Origin: Xiphydria camelus
Taxonomy: Eukaryota > Arthropoda > Insecta > Hymenoptera > Xiphydriidae
Direction of reading: 5' to 3'
Assembly (NCBI GenBank): GCA_963678675.1
Contig: OY783193.1
Location: forward strand, 255,501-319,500
DNA: 64,000 nt
A program made the translations under genes and the position numbers. Shown here piece by piece: positions 11,434 through 22,993 of this stretch. Below the pieces are notes generated by a model, which was given only the letters and a program-made list of their open reading frames with translations, searched no databases and was not told the DNA's origin. Every line of letters starts with the position of its first letter. The first letter of the stretch is position 1.

Positions 11434-14400
11434 ATGACGGATTTTCGACTACAATACAAAAGGAAGACACTGGGATTCGGAAATACATACGAAGGCCGGC
11501 TTATTCGTGCGGAGAAGCATGCGGAGGATAGAAAAGAAAGACGCGCCAAAGATTTTTCCCGAACGAGAGATCTTCGTGAGGATTTTTCTCAAGCGAGTGC
11601 GGAGGAAGGTACGTGTGAGAAGAAAATACTATGTAGGTATAGTGAAATTAGTTTAATACCTGTGGTGCCGCGCTTCACATTTGCATTTTGATTCTACCGT
11701 CTTGGTCTTTTGAAAATAAAATATTTGTTACTCACACATGTAGGTGACAAATTGCCAAAGGTACAAGAGCGTTTCTCAAAGTTAGAGAAGTGGAAGGCAG
11801 AGAGAGATTTGCGGAAAAAAATTGAGAAATTTAAGAAGAAGCCAGTTTTCAAGGTTGGCATCGTACACCATAGTTTGGGATCTCCTATACTTCAAGCGTC
11901 TAGTCCACATGGAAATAGATCGGGTAGATTTGTAAAAAAAGAGCCTACTCCTCTGAGAAGAGTCACAAGAGCAACAGAAAGAAGATTGGCAGCTGCTGCC
12001 CAAACAAAGGCCGAGGATTTACTCGACAAACGGCACTTTAAAGCCAAGCATCCAAAGAGAAAACAGATTAAGAGCATTGTTAATAAATCCAAAGAAGATA
12101 CGTCAAAATTATCGTTCAAACCAAATGTACATAATGGGAACAAATCATTTGCCCCTGAAAATTACAAATTTAAAGGACCATTCGGATTACCCACAATACC
12201 TTTGTTTGGTCAAGCTGCTTTGCAGGCTGCTTACAAATTTGACAATGAGAAAGAAAGTGATGGACAGACATACGCACCTTCTGTGTTGTCCTTCACCTCT
12301 CTCCAATCAGACGCAATTACGGCACGCACTCAACCTTTGAGCAACACCAAGACTGTAGAAAACAGTGTACCATTTCATAATTCAAGGTCTAGTTTAGAAA
12401 ACAAAAATGTCAAGCTTGATACCACAGTCCCAACAATTGATACATTGCTTCCTGCTGCTGCAAATTCATCATTTGAAAAGATTACGTTAAATTTATCTGC
12501 AGACGGATTAGAGAGACTAGATTGTCCTAGAAAAGGATTAAAAGTTAACAAACATTCAGACAACAGCAGCAGCAGCAGCTCACATCTCTGGACAAACATC
12601 TCTGATGTACCAGTTTTTTATTCTCCTTACGTAGTGACGAGTCGAGGCAAAAGTAGCGCTAGAAAAGAACAGAAAGAGCAACGCGGTATAAGTCGATCTC
12701 CCTGCATTGAAATACCGACCAAAGATACTGTAATGAACAATTTAAATATATCCGTTCGGATAGAGGAAGAGACCGCACAATATTTTAAATCTCTTTTAAA
12801 CAGAGAAGTGGAGAGACTCACTTCCCTCTGTAGAAAGTGGATGGAAGTGAAATCCGACCCTGACATTCCAGAGGATGCGCGTTATCAAATCAATCAAGCC
12901 ACAGAACAAACAAATTTGCTGATGAATAAGAAATTCGAACGGTTCAAGAAACTCGTGCTACACTGCGAAACTGGTAAAGGACAGATGCTGGTGACTTGTA
13001 GGGACTTGCAGGGCTTTTGGGACATGATGTACATTGAGATAAGTGATTGCGATTCGCGGTTTAATAAATTAGAAGAGCTTAAATGCAAGGGTTGGGTAGA
13101 AGAAGGTCCAAGCTCAGTTGAGAAGGATAACAAAGATACCGGGAAGAGAGCTCTTGCCAAACGGAGAGTCCTTCCTAAGAGAACCAAAAGTTCCACGCGA
13201 AACACGACATTAGAAGCCAGGAAGCAGAAATCAGAAAACCAACAGAACGAGGATGAGATTATCATTTGTTCTAAAGAACAGCCTCTACCTTACACGCCTA
13301 ATTCGGTACAGTTTGATGAGGGCTCTTTCCCGTTATCCAGTCCCACAAAAACTGGCAAGCGGAAATGCGAAGGGTCGAATACACCACAAAGGAATAGGTC
13401 AAGAAGGAGCTTGTTACAGAAAGTACAAGTATTAGGAACGGAACAATCGGTTCGCAGTCCACTGGCAGTAATGAATGTAGAACAGATGTACAACATTCCT
13501 GAAATAAAAATGGACACTTCGATATCGTATATCAACTCCAATCAATCGCCAGGAAAGAGTATACTGAAGCGAGGGGAAACGGAAGATTTCATTAAAAACG
13601 GGTCATGTACTACAAAATCAATCTGTAAAGTTAACTTCAATGACACTGTAAACCCAAGTGAAGTTTTTACGGTCGAAGGAGTACAGAATAAAAAGCTAGC
13701 TGCTACGATTACCAGGATTGATAGTTACGATTTAGAGGAAGATCGATCTACGCGGGCGAATATTAATGCCGAGAGAAAGCTGAACTTTGAGGATGAGAGT
13801 TTTAAAGAAGTTCCTCTAGAAGCGACGACGGAGGAGGCTGAGACTTTAAAAAGGAATGTTCGAAGGAGTAAGAGAAAAGTTGCGAAGATAGATACACCTG
13901 ACGAGCCACAGCATCAGACGATTAATGCAAGAAGAAGGTCTTCTAGGAGAAGCGTTAGATCCACGGGTGAGATGAATGGAAGAAAAGTTTCTTTAAACTG
14001 TTGTTACTCTTTCCAACTTCCCCCTCTCCCTGAGATTTATAATAATTGTATTTTGTCTAGGTAACGAATCTACACCGCCTATGGAAGATAAACCTGTTCA
14101 TCCTGTGACTCCTCATACAAGACGAAGTAGAACGAGACTGTCTTCAAGAATGAGTCTTCTAGGAGACACCAATGTTGAATTTGTATCTCCTCCGCCAGAT
14201 GGTGATTTGATTTCCTGGGACACACCAGATCAAAGTATAGAATATCTTTGGCAAAATGTTTGGTCGCCTTGTTATCGGGGGGGGGGGGGGGGGGGGGGGC
14301 GTTTCGTTTCGTTTCGTTTCGTTTCGGGGTCGACCTTTGAACTCGGCAGTAAGGCTAGGCCGACGTAAGGCTGGTTGCACCGACGACGTTATTTTGAGCG

Positions 14401-14843
14401 ATACTTAGAAGATACGCTCCGCTTAACTTCAAAACCAGAGCACTTTATTGGCTGTGACTGCAGATAAGCCAAGCTTAACTTCCGTTGGTGCAACCGGGCC
14501 TAAACGCTTTCTGTTGTCGTCCGTGAGTGTCGAGCAATTGCGGTCTTATACAGATACAGTTCGAGGATGGGGTACTTGGGAAACGTGTGAGTGCCCGAGT
14601 GAGAACACACGTACCCAATCCTCGTACAGTCTCCGTATAGGAACCGGAGTCGTGCTCGATCACTTATGAGACAGAGCAGAGCCTCCTGGTGCTAGGCTGT
14701 CACATATCCTTATTTAAAATGAAATTTGAACGTTTTTCATTTTCTTCATGGTTTTTTTTCCATTTTATTGCATTGTTACAGAGTCGACTGGTATAATAAG
14801 GAGATCACGCCGAATTGGTAGTGTGGCAAAACCCATGCAGTAA
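11434..14843 (+). CDS. DLGAP5: Disks large-associated protein 5 (HURP; Drosophila mars)
   Basis: Microtubule-binding, Ran-regulated spindle protein that stabilises kinetochore fibres. Exon 1 is 11434-11608 (MTDFRLQYKRKTLGFGNTYE, a basic N-terminal microtubule-binding motif), exon 2 is 11744-13966, and exon 3 starts at 14061 (GNESTPPMEDKP). A short last exon is probably 14782-14843 (STGIIRRSRRIGSVAKPMQ, stop). The family-defining GKAP domain is near residues 350-510: VRIEEETAQYFKSLLNREV, then KFERFKKLVLHCETGKGQ and DLQGFWDMMYIEI. The rest is basic and low-complexity, with an internal run of serines. The end of exon 3 is unclear: the frame IEYLWQNV runs into a 23-G tract, and no donor there fits the phase of the last exon, so an exon may be missing or the sequence faulty. 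Exons 1-2 are certain; the 3' end is not. Confidence 0.88.
14277..14320. repeat. 23-base G tract followed by four GTTTC units
   Basis: A run of 23 G at 14277-14299 is followed by four tandem GTTTC units. It directly follows open frame that looks like HURP coding sequence, so its length affects the HURP gene model. Such runs are prone to sequencing and assembly error. Shorter G runs also occur at 17701-17714 (APPBP2 intron) and 27097-27113 (Cht6 intron). Confidence 0.95.
14369..14500. mobile_element. Short MITE with TAA target duplication (PIF/Harbinger Tourist-like)
   Basis: The left end GGCTGGTTGCACCGACG and the right end CGTTGGTGCAACCGGGCC form a terminal inverted repeat of about 17 bp with few mismatches. 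The element is about 132 bp and is flanked by TAA on both sides. Termini starting GGC/GGG with a 3-bp TWA-type target duplication are the hallmark of PIF/Harbinger (Tourist) MITEs. It encodes nothing and sits in the 3' part of HURP, probably in its last intron. Confidence 0.65.
14529..14663. repeat. Foldback hairpin of about 135 nt
   Basis: The sequence is an imperfect palindrome. The left arm has TCGAGCA, CGGTCTTATACAGATACAGT and TCGAGGATGGGGTAC in order. The right arm, read in reverse complement, has TCGAGCA, CGGTTCCTATACGGAGACTG and ACGAGGATTGGGTAC. The loop lies around 14590-14605. It is 25-30 bp right of the Tourist-like MITE and could be a second foldback element. It lies in the HURP pre-mRNA. 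Confidence 0.75.
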
Positions 14844-15847
14844 CCTTTATTGCTGTAAGCAATTTATTCCTGCATCTAGAAATGTTATGTAAATAAGATT
14901 AAGTAATCATTTATTTATCTACACTGGATGTAAATGTATGTCACAATTTGTGTATAAATATTTTTTCTTATGTCTTTCTTTATTCTTTCTTTGTTTTAAA
15001 TAACTATTGATATAAAGATCCATTGACATCAAGAGGAGAATATGTACTCGAATATCGATTGTTTCTATTTCTCAGAAGTGACACAGTTTGGAATTCATTG
15101 GCGTTTCAATAATGATTTCGCAGTACTTTTCCTATCCTACACAATATATGTACCAGTATGTTAATACATTTTGCGTACTGTCGCGTATCCTGTCTTAGGC
15201 ATATACTAATAGTCATAACTACAAGTAAATAATGTTATAGAAAAACCACCCTATAAGTTATATCGTTATTGTTATTTCATCATAAATAGGACATTCTTAT
15301 GATTCATGCTACTAGATTTGTATTGTTTGCACCGGGGGCATCCGTTTCCTTTCTCTCAAGTTTTGAATAACATCGTGATGAGTAATTTTTGTTTTGTAAC
15401 GTATTAGGTATAGCAATGAGTAGTCACAAATCAAATACAGATAGGTATGTTTAAATGAGAAAGTCGCGAGGATGGACGAAAGGACCAAAGAGTAGGGACC
15501 CTGACGTGGGAGCTGGGCTCAGGGGTGATTGTGCTGGCTCCACACAGCAGCACTCAGGACAGACTCGACGAGGAAGAGGAAGAAGGAACAACTCGTGGTG
15601 TTAAACGATTAAAGGGCTTTATTCGAGGAACACCACTTGCTACACATATCGACTCAAAGAGCAAGAATCGCTAATGCCCGTCTTTCTACGCTCGCGGTAT
15701 ATCCCCTCCTCCTAGTCCTGCGCGCCATAGTTGCGCGGACCCCACACGTCTGACGTAGAGCTCCATCATACCTATGTATGAGGGTGAATCACAGACGAAA
15801 TCGCGACAGTGTTGCTGTGTTGGTGGTCGGTTGAAGGCCTTAGGAAA
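14844..15847. other. Spacer HURP-APPBP2
   Basis: The left two thirds are AT-rich HURP 3' flank without a gene. The right third contains an LTR-like stretch (listed separately) and should include the APPBP2 promoter and 5' UTR. Both flanking genes read rightward. Confidence 0.5.
15480..15775 (-). mobile_element. Possible solo LTR upstream of APPBP2
   Basis: Read on the minus strand, the block starts near TGTGGGGTCCGCGCAACT, passes TCTTTGAGTCGATATGTG, reaches an AATAAAGCCC polyadenylation-like signal near 15620 and continues through ACACCACGAGTTGTTCC. This order (TG start, promoter/R-like segment, AATAAA, short tail) resembles an LTR of a copia-like element. No internal region, partner LTR or clear target duplication is seen, so the call is tentative. 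Confidence 0.35.
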
Positions 15848-18800
15848 ATGGCCGAAGGACGCGAGTCGAAGGTGTTTTCAACTATAAGTCTTTATGATCT
15901 AAGTGTTTCAGTGGTCGCGGACCACTTCGTCACATTAAAGAAATATCTCCTCTGCCTTCCAGAAAATGTACTCTTCGACATCTACCACCAGGTAACCGTC
16001 ACATCTAATCCAGCTTACCGTCATTCTGTCTGGTAGACGTCTCTGCGTGTTCTCAAAAAAGGAAGATCGTTCCATCACAAATTTCTATCCACGTCTCGGG
16101 CCTTTAAATTGCACCTGTCGTCCCATTAAATTGTACTTGCGCTTGAAATAAAATCATAGAATTCGTTATTCTTGTCGTTGTTTCTCTTGGAAGTTTATAA
16201 TCTATAAATAATTACTATTATGATTATGAGTCCACTACCCCCACCCATAAATTCGTCCGATTGTCAAGCAGAGAACCTTCCTAATTTTTTTTCGTTTTTC
16301 ATTTTGATTACACGAAATATGTGTGTGATTTACGTATAATTTCTCCCAAACACCTAACATTTAATTTATGCTTAAGCACAAAGCACACGTGCAAACAGAC
16401 TCTTTAAACTAGCGATTGAATAATGTGGAGTTCATAGAATCTCTGTATACATGTAAGAGCTCATCGAACAGATCTCACGTACCTAGCATACCTAGAATAT
16501 TAAATGGATGTTCTCTCTGATGATACTCTACGGCCATTGGAAAATCTAATTTCACTTTCAGATGTACAGGGAGAAGAGATTATGTCTCTTAGGTATGGAA
16601 ATGAGCAACCTGGAAATTTTCTCCAGGATGCTCATGGTATCGAATCGGCGCATACACCTGCTAGAGAGTTTTCAAGTGAGTCAGAAGCAATAAAAAGTCA
16701 CGTATCCCCTGCATGAACTTTTAAAGAGACCGTCAAATATGATTAAGAACTTGCAGCCCTCTTATAATTCTATCGTTTGCTCTCAAGGCACTCATGGATC
16801 ATGGCACAATGGTTGGAAAAGACCTGGTAATGAACTATAATTTTTGTTGTCTGGGTGTGAGAGAAATCTCGACTGCACGAGAACAAGTAATTAATTTGGG
16901 CCTCAGACTCGGCGGATTTCTTAGCGACGCTGGTTGGTACTCTCAGAGCGAAAAGGTTTTGTTAGCTTGTAAGGAATTATGCATCACGGATAGAGAGACT
17001 CCTGAGAATTGGTGCGTGACGTTAGACTGCTGTCACAAGTAAGCATTTACTCTTATTAGACTTTGTTTAATTTGATAGGTTTCATTTGTGTATCGCAAAG
17101 CCTTGATACCTAAAGAAATATTGATGAAATGAACTGTTCAGATTGTTACACGCACAAGCAGCGTACTGCGCATTTCGACGTGCCGCGGAAACGCACCAGT
17201 TGGCGGTAAATACGATAGAGAAATTGAAAGCTGCTGGATATGAAGGTGCTAATCATGCTGCCCTTTATGCCGAATTCAGTGTACTTTTCTTCACTAGGAG
17301 CGAATACGACTTAGCGTACGAGTACGTTTGTACTGATTCTAAATAAAGCGCGAGCGACTTTATTGTCTTTGCGATATTAGCTTGTAAGAGTTTGAACATG
17401 CGAGAAATATAATCGCATTTTCGTAGGTGGAGTGTGGAGGCGTTAAAACAGTTGAGATTAAACCTGCCAGCACGAATTACGATCGACGTTTTACGCCAAG
17501 CGGCAAAGTCGTGCGTGGTTAAACGAGATTTCCAGAAAGCTGGTTTATTGATCAGGCAAGCCGTGTATCTTGCTAGAGAAGTATTTGATACAGACCATCC
17601 CAAATACAGCGATGTCCTCATAGATTACGGGTTTTATTTGTTGAACTATGACAGCGTCATCAACAGCGTATCCGTCTATAAGGTAGGTGCACTACTCATG
17701 GGGGGGGGGGGGGGTTTGAGGGTATTTTTTTTCTAATGAATTACGAGACGTGTTATGGGCGGAACATACGATTTGCTAGCGACAGTTGTATACTTTATGT
17801 GATTTCAGACTGCATTAGACATCAGAGATGCGATTTTCGGCAGAACTAATCTTCACGTCGCTATAGCACACGAGGACCTTGCGTATGCCCTTTACGTTCA
17901 TGAGTACAGCTCTGGCAAGTTCCAGCAAGCACGGTGAGTGCAATTTTACGCCTATATTATCTACATTAGTTCCAAGGAGGGATCGTTAATGTAACACGGT
18001 AAAACATTTGTATGGGTTTTAGTGATCACGTCAGCAAAGCTATTGATATCATGGAAAAATTACTACCCCTGGAGCATTTAATGTTAGCCAGCGCAAAGAG
18101 GATAAAGGCACTTATCTTGGAGGAAATAGCTCTCGATACGGCGCCATCGCCAATTTCCGAGCAGACTCTGTTGCTCAAGTCGGAAATCCTCCATTTGTCG
18201 GCCCTTCAGCTGGCGAAAACCGCATTTGGCGAAAGAAACGTACAAACCGCTAAACATTATGGTAACTTGGGAAGATTATATCAGAGCATGAGAAGGTTTC
18301 AGGTGAGAACGTACATACAAAACGCTTTAAATTGGTCGGGCAACTATTAACGAACTCAAATATCTCATTCTCATTACATTATGAATCTTTTTTATACCTT
18401 TTAGGAAGCTGAAGCTATGCATTTAAAAGCTATCAGGATAAAGGAGGAACTACTAGGTCCTGAAGACTACGAAGTGGGACTAAGCATTGGTCACTTGGCA
18501 TCCCTTTACAACTTTCACATGAATCGATTCAGAGATGCGGAGAAGCTATATTATCGTAGCATCGCGATCAGTAAGCATTTTAAAGCGGATCATTGGTTCG
18601 CACCTTTCGTGAAGATATTTGCGTCAACTTTATCCTTTATATCTGCTTTTCTTCGTAGGCCTGAAACTGTTCGGCAAAAGTTACAGTGGTTTGGAGTACG
18701 ATTACCGCGGACTCCTCAACGTTTACTCAAAGTTGGATGAATACGAGAAGGTGTTGGAATACACGGATACCTTGTATCATTGGAAGGAGCTGAGAGTCCA

Positions 18801-18888
18801 ACACGCGCAGTCGGAAGACCCGCCAATCGACTTTCAGAAGCGTCCCCAACCCATAAAGGATGTGATCCAAAAGTTCTTCTCTATGTGA
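15848..18888 (+). CDS. APPBP2: Amyloid protein-binding protein 2 (APPBP2/PAT1), complete, 9 exons
   Basis: TPR-repeat substrate receptor of CUL2 ubiquitin ligases that reads C-terminal degrons; also described as a microtubule-associated binder of the APP tail. Exons: 15848-15991, 16562-16675, 16788-17038, 17142-17321, 17427-17682, 17809-17933, 18023-18302, 18405-18570 and 18659-18888. All phases agree, giving 581 aa (human 585). Family blocks in order are CLPENVLFDIY, LGGFLSDAGWYSQSEKV, VLRQAAKSCVVKRDFQKA, HPKYSDVLIDYGFYLLN, AIAHEDLAYALYVHEYSSGKF, QTAKHYGNLGRLYQSMRRF, LGPEDYEVGLSIGHLASLYN and YSGLEYDYRGLLNVYSKLDE. These are the TPR units near residues 130-570. A 14-G run lies in intron 5. The start codon is the first in frame with the family N-terminus. 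Confidence 0.96.
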
Positions 18889-20213
18889 TATTCCACTGAA
18901 CAGACTGCTCGGTTTTCGCGATTTATGCAAGCGTGAATCTTTGCATGTACGACACTCTCCGGTAAGGCGTACGATTGGCAGGATCACGGCATCGATTCTC
19001 GAATTATATGAAGAATCGTCGCGTGCAAGATACATACTCACACGACAATTATAGTTATTAAAAATTAAACGAAGCTACGCGTTGGAGTTTAGCCGAGAGT
19101 CGCATTGGACATTCTTTATACAGTTCCCAGAATCGCGTTCCCATGGTATTGTTCTTTATTCGGCCGAGAACGACCCTTTGGAGATAAATTCGATACTTGT
19201 GTGAAACGTGTCGCATTTCGCGTGTAGAGATAATCGAAACGTTCTTACCGCTCTATCGCACCAGGTTATCGAAATATTTTACCGTGTATATATATATACA
19301 TATATATATATATTCGTGTAGACATAAATACGTTTGGAAGACGTTGGAATGTCGACTGGTTATTCTGTATTTAATTTGTCCGTTTTACTAATTCAACCTC
19401 TGGAATGTCATTTCCCCTCGCGCAAAGTGAAAGTCGCGTCAGCGCGTACTTTTAACTCGTAAACATCCTGTTTTTAAGCCACCGAGGACGTAATACGGTA
19501 TCGTCTGGCACACATTTGGGGTACAGTCATAGACAATGATTCCGTTCCGTCTGCCTTGGATGGCGGAACGCGAGCATAGCTGAATCATTGTCCGTAGGAG
19601 TAGGTACTGGTTAAAGGTTAAGAAAGAAATATAAAGTTGGAACACGCGTGCCCAAGACGAATAGGTAGGAGTGTAGAAATTTTAGTAAGAATATCATTGC
19701 AAAATTAATAATTTTAAGAAACAAATTAACGGTTGTGGCACGAAAAAAAAAAAAAAAAAGCTCAACACTGTGCAAGTAACGTCGAATATCTTGCATCCAT
19801 TCAAGAAGTTTAATCTTTTAAATTACAATACGCGTTCAGAGTAATACACAATTTTCGTATGTACACAATAATCATTACATCTCAGCCTCGGACAATTATT
19901 TATCAGGAAGTAGGATTTTTCTCTAGTCTTCTCTTCTCCTTCTAGCGATCTTACTAGCTTTTTCTGAAAGTGTAATATATGATTGTTATAAGCAGGACTT
20001 TGCTTCACATTCACTGTAAATGCGTATATCCTACAGCATAATATCGCCATTCCACGGCTTATTTGTGAACCTAGATCTTTTCTGGGTTACTTTCGTTTTA
20101 GATATTTATCCATGTCGACCTATCTATAAACTGTGGAGATGTGTTTTCGCATACCGATTCAATATTGCACGATTTGACGAACGACGGTCTCTATTGTGGC
20201 TATCCATAAAATT
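18889..20213. other. Tail-to-tail spacer between APPBP2 and RABEP1
   Basis: Both genes end here, so the stretch holds two 3' UTRs. It contains a TA/CA dinucleotide repeat (19287-19316), an imperfect hairpin (19532-19592, listed separately), an A tract (19743-19759) and AT-rich sequence. No gene is visible. Confidence 0.6.
19532..19592. repeat. Imperfect 61-nt hairpin in the APPBP2/RABEP1 3' spacer
   Basis: Outer arms GACAATGATT and AATCATTGTC are perfectly complementary. Inside them CGTTCC pairs with GGAACG around a loop of about 16 nt. An unpaired segment on the 3' side (GCGAGCATAGCT) makes the stem lopsided. It may be a 3' UTR structure or a weak small-RNA precursor; nothing in the sequence decides this. 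Confidence 0.5.
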
Positions 20214-22993
20214 TTAATCCGGTGTATGCGGCGGTTCTTGGCTGAAGTAAGGAGCGGTGTCTTGAACTAACAACGTGTGACATACATCACAGACTCGGGA
20301 CGGCCTTTGTTTTGGTCCACTTTTTACGACGTGTGTAAGACACAGGTGACAGAATATCTGGCCGCAATGACGACAATGTTCCTGTTGTAATGTGGTACCG
20401 TTGGGTGAGCTTGTTTAAAATGCACGGGATGACATAACTATAACGCGTTAAATCTATATATTATCTGTAAAATACCTTTTTGCGTTTCGTGACGGTGAAA
20501 CCGGTACGGCAAGTGGGACACTCTTCAATGTCCTCTTCGTGTTGCCACCGTACTTCGCTACCTGCTTGTCTAATTTTCTCTAGTTGCACCTATTGTACCA
20601 CCAAGGCGTGTGTGTGTGTGTGTGTGTGTGATATTATAATTTAGACGAGTATTTTTGTGAGAGTTTTAATAATTAGTTTTTCATACCTGCAAGGATTGTG
20701 ACAGTCGCACAAAGTCCTTCTGAACAATTTCGCCCGTGTCCAATTCATGCTGAAGGCTTTTTACTCTTTGACGTAGTTCCGCTATAATCGAATCCGCATC
20801 CTTCTTCTCTTTGGTCACTTCTTCGAGTTGCCTTTCTAGCGTTTCCAACCGCTCTTCCTTGTCAGCCAACAGGTGATGTTCTTTCTCATATTTACCGAGC
20901 ATCGCCCTGTACCATGAATCATATCATCGACAATCCACAATGGAGCATTACGAGTCAAATCAATGATTATACATATCGTTAAAAGGAAATATGCCTACTC
21001 CAATCTTGAGATTTCATCTCGTAATCTCGAGTCTTCTTGTTGCCTGGCTTTGTTGTCTTGGTCCATTTGCTCTCGCAAAAGCGTGACCTCGTCTTGCAGC
21101 GTCTTCTCCTGTTCTTGAGCCGCTTCTTGTGCAACTCTCGCTTTGATCAACTCCTCACGCATATTCAACAAACTGATGTGCAGCTCTTCCACGTTATTTG
21201 GCATGTTGATCGTTTCGCTTTGGAGCTGTTGCGAGTGCTTACTGTATTTTCCTACCAAGTTCTCGTTCTCCCTTTGCAGCCTGTAACGATCCGACTATAT
21301 ACTCGATAAAATCTCAGTCAAAAGATTCCGAGTGGACCGGTTTGAACGCCCGTTTGTCGTATTTTCGTCAAGTCAAACCGCGCCGTTGAACCTAGTACCG
21401 CTCACAATTTAATCAGTAGTTCCTTACTCGTTAAGGCGACGCTGTAACTTTTCTCTTCCTTGAGTCAACTGAGCTAGTTTCTGCTCCACTCCTTGTTGCA
21501 ATTGACCAAATGACTTCCTCAAATCCGCCAGAGCTTCCTGAGATTTCTGCGAAATTGAGGTGAGCTCGGTTACTTTCAGTTTATGCTCCTCTTTCTTCTC
21601 GTTCCACTTCTCCTCCATTTCCTTTCGAAATTCGACTTCCTTCGCCAGATCTTCCCGTTGAGCCTGGAGCGCACGTTCTGACACAGCCAGTTGCTTCTCC
21701 AAATCCTTAGCCGCTTCCTGCATCTTAACTAGCTGCTCCTCGTAATTTGCGCACATGTCGCAGGCATTCTCGTACGAGCCCGGCTCGAGCCGTTTCTGCA
21801 GGTGCGTTTCTTTGTACTTTTGCAGTTCGTCATCCGTAGATCTTAATTTCTCTTTCAACGCCTTTATTTCCTCTTCCAATGGCACTAGCACCGAACGCAG
21901 TATTTGCGCATCCTCTTGAGCCTGTAAATTGGAAAGTGCGGTGAGTCAAGGGAATGACTCGGAATTTTCGGAGAAGGAATATCAGGGGGGATACCGTTTC
22001 GTAGTTTACGCCTTTGGCCTTACACCTGCGCTAATTCGTGCCGATCTACGGCTCAGGTTTTCAGACATACGTACGTATCTGTTTACCTTCCTCATGCTTT
22101 CTTCCAGATTATCAGGTCCCAATGACAGCGCATCGGCACCCAACTGAGACGCGACTTTTCTAGTCAACGACTTAGCCATTGTGGTGAGAGATATTTGGGA
22201 TCCGTCTCCGGATGGTTCGCGCGGCAGTTGAGCACGCAATGCGGTATTTTCAGATTGCAACCTTTGAAGCGCCAGTTGCAGTCTGTGTAATTCCGCGTCC
22301 AACTGATTTCTGGAGACAGAGGACTCTTCTACCGTTTCGTGAACGAGCTGCTGCAAAGTCGCGATTTCTTCCTCCGCCTTTCGCTTCTCCACCAGAAGAT
22401 CGTTTTGCACTTTCAGATCGGCGACTACCAACTGACTCTTCGCTTCGTCCAGTTCGTTCCTTAATCTAACGTTTTCATCCTGCAGGCAGCCATTCTCCTC
22501 CAGTATCCTTTTTAATTCTTCTGCAATGCAATGAGATCCGAGGAGGGCGATAGTCGAGCAGTTTTAAGTGGCAGCACTTCCTCCGATAAAGTACCCACCT
22601 TCCTTTTGAAGAAACATGTCTTTCAACCTAGCTCTCTGAATATTGAACTCGTCTCGAATCTGTGTATTTTCCGTCTCCAGTCTTTTGACTCGCTCTCGCA
22701 GGATGTCTAGAATACAACGAATACACCGATCGCGCCATGATACGAGACGGTTTGGGACTAAAATTTGAGGCAGCTATCGTCGAAACCGTCATTCGATTCA
22801 TTTCTTTTGACGAATATATGAATTTTCAAAGCAGAATTATTGCAATTAGAATGGAATTTAGTTTGCTTGACATTCAGACACCGCATAGGTCGGTTATCGT
22901 GACAGAGATAGAAATTGGTGGAACAAAGGTATTTTCTGGCATACCTTCTGCATTATCCTTAAGGGGTTGATCGTCCCGCGCATTGTTCTCCAT
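20214..22993 (-). CDS. RABEP1: Rabaptin (Rab GTPase-binding effector 1) with C-terminal FYVE-type finger, complete, 8 exons
   Basis: Rab5/Rab4 effector of early endosome fusion. Minus-strand exons: 22993-22945, 22706-22599, 22520-22087, 21921-21428, 21280-20999, 20906-20687, 20589-20476 and 20381-20214. Phases agree throughout, giving 622 aa. The start is MENNARDDQPLKDNAE. Residues about 17-520 are coiled coil, including the typical SLGPDNLEESMRKAQEDAQ and ENACDMCANYEEQLVKMQEA segments. The last 80 residues hold eight zinc ligands: CPTCRTGF, EHCRHCGQIFCHLC and RVCDVCHTLL, a FYVE-type finger in which the usual RRHHCR is KKEHCR. Vertebrate rabaptin-5 lacks this finger; insect orthologues have it. 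A GT repeat lies in the intron at 20609-20631. Confidence 0.92.
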
